DNA of 64,000 nucleotides from contig JAIUOD010000004.1 in the NCBI GenBank assembly GCA_020161405.1, positions 124,001 through 188,000 of the forward strand. The letters run 5' to 3'. Below, in pieces: positions 56,812 through 64,000 of the stretch. Each line of letters begins with the position of its first letter. Positions within the stretch are counted from its first letter, which is position 1. A program made the position numbers and the translations under genes. The notes below the pieces were generated by a model. The model was not told the DNA's origin. It saw only the letters and a list, made by a program, of their open reading frames with translations, and searched no databases. The stretch comes from Pseudomonadota bacterium. GTDB taxonomy: Bacteria > Pseudomonadota > Alphaproteobacteria > Caulobacterales > Aquidulcibacteraceae.

Positions 56812-59800
56812 TTTGCAACCTCTTTTATCTTTTCCTTTTTCCTTAATGCCCCGCTTACAAAAATAAAGAATAGAGGCACAAAGAAAATTGCCAAAAATGT
56901 TGCCGCAATAATGCCGCCAAACAAACCCGTTCCGATAGCATGTTGCGCCTTTGCCCCCGCAGAGCTTGCAATAACAAGAGGGAAAATACCAAATACAAAG
57001 GCAAGTGATGTCATAATTATTGGACGAAGCCGCACGCGTACGGCCTCCAAAGTGGCATCAAATAAATTATGGCCTTCTTCATTAAGCCTTTTGGCAAATT
57101 CAACAATCAAAATCGCATTTTTCGCAGAAAGCCCCATTGTCGCAAGTAAACCAACTTGAAAGAAAATATCCTTATCTAGACCACGAATATAGGTCGCCAA
57201 AAATGCCCCAAAAACACCAAGTGGAATAATCAAAATAACCGCAAATGGCACAGACCAGCTTTCATAGAGGGCCGCCAATAAAAGGAATATGAAAATCACA
57301 CTTATGGCATAAAGTGCGGGTGCTTGTGCCCCTGCTTCACGCTCTTGTAGGGAAAGGCCAGTCCATTCAATTCCAAAGCCGCGTGGCATTTGTTTGAAAA
57401 TGTTTTCAACTTCTTGCATTGCCGCGCCATTTGAAACACCGATTGCAGGGGTTCCCGAAATATCAATTGATGATAAACCATTATAACGTGCAAGGCTTGG
57501 TGGCCCCGCACTCCAACGTGGTTTGGCAAATGCGCTTATTGGTATCATTTCGCCCAAATTATTGCGCACATTCCAATTTAGAATGTCCTGTGGGTGCATA
57601 CGATAAGGGGCATCGCCTTGAACATAAACACGCTTTACACGCCCCCTATCTATAAAATCATTCACATATGTGCTTCCGAGTGCGCTTGCCATAAGTGAAT
57701 TTATATCTGCAAGTTGAACACCCAAAGCGCCCGCCATTTCCTTATCAATATCTATATTTAATTGCGGTGAATTATCTTGTGCGCTAGAACGAACATTACT
57801 TAGGATTTTGCTTTCATTCGCCATTGCCAAAAATTGATTACGAATATCAACAAGGGCATCATAACCTTGCCCCTCAATATCAGTAATTACAAAGCTAAAG
57901 CCCGATGCATTGCCCAATTCACGAACAGCAGGTGGGATTGTCGGATTAATTTGTGCATCATTATATTTTGCAAATTCTTTTTTTGCTTTTTCAACAATCA
58001 AATCAACCGACATATCTTTTGATTTACGTTCTTCAAAAGGGGCCATACGCGCAATAACCGAACCGGTATTTTGCCCGTTGGAGCCATTACCAGGCCCGCC
58101 TCCAGTTGTTGCAAAAGTATATTTTACACCTGGTTGCTTTTCATAAAAGTTTTTTACGCGCTCAACGACTTTTTGGGTTTTATCACTTGTGGTTGCGGTT
58201 GGTAATTGGATTTGGGTTATTATTATGCCCTGATCCTCTGTTGGCAAAAAAGAGCTTGGTAATTTATATGCCAAAAATACCATTGCACCCACAATGATAA
58301 GATAAACGCCCATAAAGGCCAAACGCATCGAAAGTATTTTTTTTACCGCAGCTTGATACCAGTTTGAAAATTTTTCAAAGCCATGATTAAAACCTGATAA
58401 AATCTTGTTTTTATTATGGCCCGTGGCATCTTGCGGCTTTAAAATCTGTGCACATAATGGCGGTGTAAGCACAAGGGCAACCACAACTGAAAGCCCCATT
58501 GCCGATATAAGGGTTACAGAGAATTGGCGATAAATAACGCCTTGTGTACCACCAAAAAACGCCATTGGCACAAACATTGCCGCCAATACAGCCGCAACAC
58601 CAATTAATGCACCGCTTATTGTGTCCATTGATTTGCGGGTTGCTTCAATTGGTGAAAGCCCTTCTTCATGCATTAGGCGTTCGACATTTTCGACAACAAC
58701 AATCGCATCATCAACCAAAAGCCCGATTGCCAAAACTATACCAAAAAGTGTCAAAGTATTTATTGAATAACCAAAAATCGCCAAAACCCCAAAAGTTCCC
58801 AAAAGAACCACTGGTACCGCAATCGCAGGGATTAAAGTTGCGCGTATGCTTTGTAAGAATACAAACATAACCAAAAACACCAAAAGTACAGCTTCGATAA
58901 GAGTTTTAACAACTTCTTTGATGGAAATTTTCACAAATTGGGTTGAATCATTAGGGATTGCATATTTAATTTTAGGTGGAAATGATTTTTGTAATTCTTC
59001 GACCAATTTAATTGTGGCATCGGCGGTTTTTAACGCATTCGCACCAGTTGCCAAATTAATAGCAATACCCGCAGCAGGATGTCCATTAAATTTCACGATT
59101 GTCCCATAATTATCGGAACCAATTTCAACCCTTGCCACATCTTTTAATAGGATTGGCGAACCATTTGGATTATTTTTAACAATGATATTTTCAAATTGTT
59201 CAGGGGTTTGAAAACGCGATTGAATTGAAATTATTGCATTAAAACTTGCATCTTTTGTGATTGGCATATCGGCAAGCGCACCACTTGCAACCTGTACATT
59301 TTGGGCGCGAATTGCATTGATTATATCGTTCGGTACAAGAGAATATGATTGCAATTGACTTGGATTAAGCCAAATACGCATTGCGCGCTGTGAACCAAAA
59401 ATTCGGGTTGAACCAACACCATCAATACGGCTTATTGGATCTTGAATTGTGTTGAAGATAAAATCACCCAAATCAGAATTGGAAAGTGAATTATCTTCGG
59501 TGTAAAATGAAAACACAATAAGGGTTGAATTATTGGATTTATTAACCCGCACACCTTGGGTTTGCACTTCTTGCGGTAATTGGCGAAGGCGGCTTTGAAC
59601 TTGGTTTTGTACCTGAACCTGTGCTTTATCTGGGTCAGTTCCCGCTTCAAAAAATAGATTTACGCTTGATTGCCCGCTTTGACTTGATGATGTCATATAT
59701 TTTAGGCCATCAAGCCCCGTCATACCTTGTTCAAGGATTTGGGTAACACTATCCTCAACCGCCTTGGCAGATGCGCCAGTATAATTAACCGAAACACTTA

Positions 59801-59930
59801 TTTGCGGCAATGCAATGTTTGGATATTGGGCAATCGGCAATTTTAAAATTGAAAGCCCCCCCGCGAGCATAATGCAAATTGCAATTACCCATGCAAAAAT
59901 TGGCCGATTTATGAAGAAGCGTGATAACAA
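56808..59930 (-). CDS. RND multidrug efflux permease (AcrB/MexB, HAE1 family)
   Basis: A 1040-residue inner-membrane proton-drug antiporter. It opens MLSRFFINRPIFAWVIAI, as AcrB-type permeases do; the proton-relay Asp pair is in GLLVDDAIVVVEN and there is a lysine in LATMGLSAKNAILIVEF; the ends have repeated 12-helix architecture. The start is TTG, directly abutting the adaptor stop (TAA TTG), with AAGGGG six bases upstream. No nearer ATG gives the conserved N-terminus. Drug range cannot be told from sequence. Confidence 0.95.
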   Translation of the reverse strand: MLSRFFINRPIFAWVIAICIMLAGGLSILKLPIAQYPNIALPQISVSVNYTGASAKAVEDSVTQILEQGMTGLDGLKYMTSSSQSGQSSVNLFFEAGTDPDKAQVQVQNQVQSRLRQLPQEVQTQGVRVNKSNNSTLIVFSFYTEDNSLSNSDLGDFIFNTIQDPISRIDGVGSTRIFGSQRAMRIWLNPSQLQSYSLVPNDIINAIRAQNVQVASGALADMPITKDASFNAIISIQSRFQTPEQFENIIVKNNPNGSPILLKDVARVEIGSDNYGTIVKFNGHPAAGIAINLATGANALKTADATIKLVEELQKSFPPKIKYAIPNDSTQFVKISIKEVVKTLIEAVLLVFLVMFVFLQSIRATLIPAIAVPVVLLGTFGVLAIFGYSINTLTLFGIVLAIGLLVDDAIVVVENVERLMHEEGLSPIEATRKSMDTISGALIGVAAVLAAMFVPMAFFGGTQGVIYRQFSVTLISAMGLSVVVALVLTPPLCAQILKPQDATGHNKNKILSGFNHGFEKFSNWYQAAVKKILSMRLAFMGVYLIIVGAMVFLAYKLPSSFLPTEDQGIIITQIQLPTATTSDKTQKVVERVKNFYEKQPGVKYTFATTGGGPGNGSNGQNTGSVIARMAPFEERKSKDMSVDLIVEKAKKEFAKYNDAQINPTIPPAVRELGNASGFSFVITDIEGQGYDALVDIRNQFLAMANESKILSNVRSSAQDNSPQLNIDIDKEMAGALGVQLADINSLMASALGSTYVNDFIDRGRVKRVYVQGDAPYRMHPQDILNWNVRNNLGEMIPISAFAKPRWSAGPPSLARYNGLSSIDISGTPAIGVSNGAAMQEVENIFKQMPRGFGIEWTGLSLQEREAGAQAPALYAISVIFIFLLLAALYESWSVPFAVILIIPLGVFGAFLATYIRGLDKDIFFQVGLLATMGLSAKNAILIVEFAKRLNEEGHNLFDATLEAVRVRLRPIIMTSLAFVFGIFPLVIASSAGAKAQHAIGTGLFGGIIAATFLAIFFVPLFFIFVSGALRKKEKIKEVAK

Positions 59931-61100
59931 TTATTGCCCCTTCTTATCTGTTTGTGGGGCATTTTGATTTTCAACTGGCTTTGGTTTAATTGGCGCGCCT
60001 TGTTTTAATTTTGCGCCGCCTTGAACAATTAATTTATCACCAACTTTAAGGCCAGATATAATTTGCCATTTATCGCCAATCATTTCGCCAAGTTCGATTG
60101 GCGTTTTTATTGCTTTATTATCAGGCCCAACCAAAAATACACTTGCAATTCCTGCACTATCAATTGTTACGGCATTTTGCGGAATTTCAATTCCTTTTGC
60201 AATTGTGCCTTTTGAAATTATTGCACGCACAAACATACCGGGCAATAAAGTTCCGTTCGAATTTGGAAATAATGCCCGAAGGTTTACATTTCCAGTCGAT
60301 GGGTCAACCGTTAAATCAGAAAACTCCAAAACGCCCGTTTGGTCAAATTCACTTCCATCACTAAGGATTAATTTAACCATTGTGCTTGACGGTTGATTTA
60401 ACGCGCCAATTGCAAATTGTTTTTTAAGGCGCAAAATATCAGATGATGATTGTGTAATATCAACATAGACGCGCGAAATATCTTGAATTGTTGTTAGTGG
60501 TGCAGCTTGGTTGGCAGTTACCAAAGCGCCTTTGGTGAAATTGCTTTTCCCAATTCGCCCACTTATTGGCGCCAAAACATTAGTATAACGTAGGTTGATT
60601 TTGGCAATATCAAGATTGGCATTTTGCAAATTCATGTTTGCACTTGCAACCTTTACGGCGGTTCGTGCATCATCCAATTCTTGCTTGCTTATAGCATTGA
60701 TTTTTATCAATTCTTCATAGCGGGCAAGTTTAATTCTTGCGGCTTCTAAATTCGCACCCGCCTGCCCCAAAGTTGCGGCACTTGATTTTAAACTTGCGTT
60801 ATAAAGGGCGCTATCGATTGAATATAGGCTTTGGCCTTGCGAAACCCTAGAGCCTTCGATGAACCTGCGTTCCTTGATAATTCCTGAAACTTGCGGGCGA
60901 ACTTCGGAAACAAGATATGGCGTTACACGACCTGATAATTCTTGTTTTAATTCAAGCGTTTGTGTTTCGACATTTATAAATGAAACGACCTGTGGCGGGC
61001 GCTCTTTGGGTGCATTTTGTTTATTCTCGGCTTTATTGCCACACGCACTAATACCCAAAATAAGGAAAATCGAGACAGAAAAAACTTTTAGGAAACGCAC
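59931..61100 (-). CDS. RND efflux periplasmic adaptor (AcrA/MexA type) lipoprotein
   Basis: A 389-residue membrane-fusion protein that links the permease to the outer-membrane factor. Lipobox SAC near residue 19 (ISAC) predicts an inner-membrane-anchored lipoprotein. A lipoyl/barrel pattern flanks a coiled-coil hairpin (AATLGQAGANLEAARIKLA). No transcription regulator gene is adjacent; a 95-bp leader with the dyad TTCGAT-AAA-ATCGAA (61173-61187) lies upstream. Confidence 0.92.
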   Translation of the reverse strand: MRFLKVFSVSIFLILGISACGNKAENKQNAPKERPPQVVSFINVETQTLELKQELSGRVTPYLVSEVRPQVSGIIKERRFIEGSRVSQGQSLYSIDSALYNASLKSSAATLGQAGANLEAARIKLARYEELIKINAISKQELDDARTAVKVASANMNLQNANLDIAKINLRYTNVLAPISGRIGKSNFTKGALVTANQAAPLTTIQDISRVYVDITQSSSDILRLKKQFAIGALNQPSSTMVKLILSDGSEFDQTGVLEFSDLTVDPSTGNVNLRALFPNSNGTLLPGMFVRAIISKGTIAKGIEIPQNAVTIDSAGIASVFLVGPDNKAIKTPIELGEMIGDKWQIISGLKVGDKLIVQGGAKLKQGAPIKPKPVENQNAPQTDKKGQ

Positions 61101-61172
61101 AACAATTACCTTTCATTGCACCCTAACAAGTAGTTTATCGATTCTCAATGAATTTTATGACGTAAAATGTTA

Positions 61173-61187
61173 TTTCGATAAAATCGA
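61173..61187. promoter_or_regulatory. Small palindrome in the efflux operon leader
   Basis: TTCGAT-AAA-ATCGAA, six-base arms with a three-base spacer, about 75 bp upstream of the adaptor start and 10 bp downstream of the KDG kinase stop. Could be an operator or part of a terminator; no evidence decides. Confidence 0.3.
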
Positions 61188-61195
61188 ATGATAAA

Positions 61196-62227
61196 TTATC
61201 TTTTTACATCAAGACCTTCGCCATTCATAAAACTCTTAATCATTGGCAATGTGTTCAAACATAAATCACCTAATTGCGAATGTTTCAAACAAGCAGAAGC
61301 AACGCCCATCAAAAGCGCATCTTGAATTTCAATATCATTTAATAGACCATTTAAAATTCCCGCGGCAAATGCATCCCCGCTTCCGATACGGTCGATAATT
61401 GCATCTAAATCATAAAAATCAGTTTTGTAATTTTGGTTTTTAGTGAATGCAATTCCACCTAATTTATTATTACTTGCGCTTATTTGTATGCGTGGTGTTG
61501 AAGTGATTAATTCAAGATTGTTCAATTTATCAAAAGAAAATTGTGAGCTTTTTTGCTCTTTATCTTCGCCAAATTGTTCAAAATTTTCGCCAAAAACCAA
61601 TTGAATATCACGATGTGAAGCAAATAATATATTGGCTTTTTTAATTAATTCCAAAATCATTTTTGGCGCTTGATTTGACCAATTTTCCCATAATTTTGGC
61701 CTATAATTGCAATCATAAGAGATTTTCACGCCTTTATTTTGCGCAATTTCCATAGCTTTTAATGCTGCTTCATAAGGCTCAATTCCCAATGCCGCAGTAA
61801 CGCCAGAAATATGAAGTAAATCACAATTTTCAAGCACTTTTTCCCAATTTATTTTTGAAAAATCATATTTTGCAAAAACCGAATTTTCGCGGTCATAGAT
61901 AATTTGGCTTGGTCTATGCATTGCCCCTGGGCTTAAAAAATAAAGCCCCATGCGCCCATTTTCCTTGGCGACATTATCGATATTAACGCCATATTTGCGC
62001 AATTCATTAAGTGCGGCATTGCCCAAATCATTATCGGCGACAGCACCAACAAATTCTACATTATTTCCAAGTGATGAAAGTCCAACCGCAACATTTGCCT
62101 CTGCACCGCCAATATAAGGGCGCAAATCACCTAAATCGCCAGCTTGCTGGCCATTTATTGATGTAAGTCGAATTAATAATTCACCGAAACAGACCACTTT
62201 AGAATTATTGCGCATTATTATTTCCAT
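61196..62227 (-). CDS. kdgK: PfkB-family sugar kinase, 2-dehydro-3-deoxygluconokinase-like
   Basis: A 343-residue kinase with the PfkB start FGELLIRLTS, the glycine-rich GGAEANVAVGLSSLG segment and the C-terminal anion-hole motif RIGSGDAFAAGILNG, where Asp is the catalytic base. The SPGAMHRPS and YDCNYRPKLW segments are typical of KdgK, which phosphorylates 2-keto-3-deoxygluconate in sugar-acid (pectin, alginate) breakdown. The TonB-dependent receptor gene lies upstream on the same strand, 91 bp away, supporting uptake and use of a sugar acid. An ATG 12 bp later is an alternative start. Confidence 0.8.
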   Translation of the reverse strand: MEIIMRNNSKVVCFGELLIRLTSINGQQAGDLGDLRPYIGGAEANVAVGLSSLGNNVEFVGAVADNDLGNAALNELRKYGVNIDNVAKENGRMGLYFLSPGAMHRPSQIIYDRENSVFAKYDFSKINWEKVLENCDLLHISGVTAALGIEPYEAALKAMEIAQNKGVKISYDCNYRPKLWENWSNQAPKMILELIKKANILFASHRDIQLVFGENFEQFGEDKEQKSSQFSFDKLNNLELITSTPRIQISASNNKLGGIAFTKNQNYKTDFYDLDAIIDRIGSGDAFAAGILNGLLNDIEIQDALLMGVASACLKHSQLGDLCLNTLPMIKSFMNGEGLDVKR

Positions 62228-62242
62228 ATTGTCTTAAATTGA

Positions 62243-62273
62243 ATGAAGGGCGCTACTTACGCAGCACCCTTCA
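62243..62273 (-). other. Hairpin between receptor and sugar-kinase genes
   Basis: On the minus-strand RNA, TGAAGGG-U-GCU pairs with AGC-G-CCCUUCA: 11 pairs with one G-U, loop of eight bases. On the plus strand that pair would be C-A, so the stem is better in the transcribed strand. It lies 45 bp after the TonB receptor stop (62319) and 16 bp before the kinase start. It may protect or limit expression of kdgK. Confidence 0.5.
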
Positions 62274-62318
62274 GTTAGCAAAACACTGGGGATGTTTTAC
62301 TGGGAAACATTTTGGTGC

Positions 62319-64000
62319 TTAAAATTTGTATCTTGCACCAAGATAGAATTGACGACCTGAATGGGCAATATCAAACAATAAATCACTTGCTTTATTGCCT
62401 TGTGCAGTATCGTATGTAATACGGCTATCTTGTTCTTCATCAGTCAAATTAATTCCTTCAAGAACAAGGCTTAGGCGATCATTCACTTTGTATGAAATCT
62501 GTGCATCAACCGAATTCACATCCAATTTGCCCCAGAAATCAGCAGAAGAACCCGGAAGCAATACCGACATATAACCATCACGGTGCGAATATGAAACGCG
62601 GCCTGATAATTTGTCACCTTCATAATAAAGCGTTGCATTATAAGAATTTGGCGACATGCCAAGAAGATTATATTCTTTATAAACTGTCGCTGTTGCACTC
62701 GAAGTCATCACATAATTAATTTTTGAATCAACATGCGTATAGTTCAAAATTGCGCCAGTTTTAGATAAGAAACCCGGTAAGAAGGTGAATGGCTGGCTTA
62801 GTGAAATTTCATAACCAGTTAAATCACCACCTTTTGTATTTACAGGCTGCGTAACAGTATAAGTTGTTGCGCCAGTTTGCCCAGTTCCATCAAGCAATGA
62901 CAAATCATATCCAGTTTCAGAATATGGAATTGTGCGAACCAAAGATTGAATCCATGTATCGATTTCTTTTTTAAATACGCTTACCGCAATCATAGTATCT
63001 TTATTTGGATACCATTCCACGCTCATATCATATGTTTTGGCACGAATTGGATCAAGATATGGGTTACCAATACTCAAAGTTTGCCCTGATGTGTTGATTG
63101 AACCACCTGGTGACAAGCTTGCAAGTGTTGGACGTGACATTACTTTTGATGCAGCAAAACGAACCAATAGGTTCTTCTGTGGTTCAATTGTTACGTTAAA
63201 TGAAGGCAAAGTGTCTTCATAAGAACGATTAATAGTGGTTGACGTAATTAAGCCGCCTTTTGCGATATAGCCATTCACAGTTTCGCCAGTTGATACATAA
63301 CGAACACCAAGATTTCCACGAACTGGCATTTGACCAAGATTAAAACGGTAATCCGATTGCAAATAAAGCGCAGTATCAGATTCTTCGGCACTACGATTAT
63401 TTGGTCTTGCGTTATTATTGGTCGCATTCATTGTGAACGCACCCCAAGAATTTACGCAATTACAATTATAATCAAACTTAGCACGAATTTTATCAAGATC
63501 TGGAACTAAATAAGTTGTGCCCGCAACATTGATAAGTTTTGAATACGAACCCATATTGCCGTTAATTTCGGTTACGATACCAGAACCCGGTGCCGCAGCT
63601 TCATTATTTGTAAGCGGGTCGGTTGTGTAACGACGCAATTCAGTAGTTTTAAAGCCAAATTGTTTATATGAACCACCAAATTTCAATTTGATATTATCAT
63701 TCATATTATATTTGAAATTAACCGAACCAGTATCAAAAGTATTTTCAACTGTAAGTGGGCGAAGACGAATTAATGAAGCGTCACCATTGGCATTGGTTGA
63801 TGAAGTTGCCGAAGATGCCGCCGCATATTGCCAATAGCAAGCCTGTGCGATTGTACAGCCAGTGGAGCTTGTACCATAATTCACCTTTGGATTTGCCATA
63901 TCGGTTAGATCATACGAATAACCTTTCACATTATATGATTCAAAAGTGAAAGTTGTTTGTTCCGAATTATCAAGGAATGATTTTGAATGACCGACAGTGA
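62319..64000 (-). CDS. TonB-dependent receptor, C-terminal part (continues past window edge)
   Basis: The frame is open to the window edge and no stop is seen through 64000, so this is at least 560 residues of the C-terminal beta barrel; the plug domain and TonB box lie outside. Alternating aromatic beta strands (for example LSGRVSYSHRDGYM), the segment LVRFAASKVMSRPTLASLSPG and the C-terminal GRQFYLGARYKF with aromatic last residue are typical of a Caulobacter-type receptor. These import sugars or sugar polymers across the outer membrane. kdgK downstream supports uptake of a sugar acid. The GTG at 63929 is internal, not a start. Confidence 0.9.
   Translation of the reverse strand, partial: TVGHSKSFLDNSEQTTFTFESYNVKGYSYDLTDMANPKVNYGTSSTGCTIAQACYWQYAAASSATSSTNANGDASLIRLRPLTVENTFDTGSVNFKYNMNDNIKLKFGGSYKQFGFKTTELRRYTTDPLTNNEAAAPGSGIVTEINGNMGSYSKLINVAGTTYLVPDLDKIRAKFDYNCNCVNSWGAFTMNATNNNARPNNRSAEESDTALYLQSDYRFNLGQMPVRGNLGVRYVSTGETVNGYIAKGGLITSTTINRSYEDTLPSFNVTIEPQKNLLVRFAASKVMSRPTLASLSPGGSINTSGQTLSIGNPYLDPIRAKTYDMSVEWYPNKDTMIAVSVFKKEIDTWIQSLVRTIPYSETGYDLSLLDGTGQTGATTYTVTQPVNTKGGDLTGYEISLSQPFTFLPGFLSKTGAILNYTHVDSKINYVMTSSATATVYKEYNLLGMSPNSYNATLYYEGDKLSGRVSYSHRDGYMSVLLPGSSADFWGKLDVNSVDAQISYKVNDRLSLVLEGINLTDEEQDSRITYDTAQGNKASDLLFDIAHSGRQFYLGARYKF

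Noticed and set aside
1..64000. CRISPR array, prophage or plasmid origin
   Set aside because: No regularly spaced repeats with unique spacers, no phage structural or replication genes and no iteron cluster were seen.

Overview
The window is about 60% A+T by eye, gene-dense and bacterial, and looks like chromosome from an alphaproteobacterium, probably of the Caulobacterales/Hyphomonadaceae type. Supporting signs are a PleC-like histidine kinase, a Caulobacter-type TonB-dependent receptor, a class II DAHP synthase, a FATP-type acyl-CoA synthetase, an alphaproteobacterial PPi-type phosphofructokinase, a DUF1289 gene beside a cobS-like gene, and the uvrC-pgsA / SDR-folB neighbourhood. Species cannot be named from this sequence. 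Many convergent genes meet with 0-4 bp or overlap, so the genome is compact.

Layout. 1-9.0 kb: a partial histidine phosphatase, a Sel1-repeat protein, an M50-like protease, a PPi-type phosphofructokinase, a DAHP synthase, murB, three glycosyltransferase-like genes (two are tandem paralogues) and a DUF454 protein. 9.0-16.1 kb: uvrC-pgsA, a globin-coupled chemoreceptor, folB with its SDR partner, and a soluble hybrid kinase. 16.1-18.0 kb: a 26-residue membrane peptide, a Nudix hydrolase, a degenerate CobS-like protein and a DUF1289 protein. 18.1-23.9 kb: a tight four-gene unit of KAS III, dihydroorotase-like, acyl-CoA ligase and TPP-enzyme genes. 23.9-28.3 kb: an LPG-synthase-like membrane protein, an unknown protein and a HerA-like ATPase. 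28.46-28.73 kb: a 263-bp hairpin-rich MITE-like element. 28.7-37.5 kb: the PleC-like kinase, aminopeptidase N, an unknown protein with a FliM-like tail, an acyl-CoA synthetase, a lipoprotein and a proline-rich repeat protein. 37.7 kb: tRNA-Leu(CAA). 38.0-43.8 kb: dsbB-coq7-GDT1, a serine hydrolase/dienelactone hydrolase pair and a membrane chemoreceptor. 43.9-55.4 kb: the glycogen cluster glgX-malQ (fused), glgP, glgB, glgC, glgA. 55.4-61.1 kb: a complete RND efflux operon. 61.2-64.0 kb: a KDG-kinase-like gene and the C-terminal part of a TonB-dependent receptor, cut by the window edge.

The glycogen cluster holds both synthesis (glgC, glgA, glgB) and breakdown (glgP, GlgX-MalQ), with overlapping stops and starts inside glgP-glgB and glgC-glgA. 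Two chemoreceptors, two histidine kinases and the FliM-like tail protein suggest a chemotactic cell with Caulobacter-like cell-cycle control. No phage, CRISPR array, toxin-antitoxin pair or classic defence system was seen. The most unusual items are the structured MITE-like element that supplies the pleC stop codon, the four-gene metabolic unit, the CobS-like protein lacking its acidic motif, and the FliM-like peptide tail.
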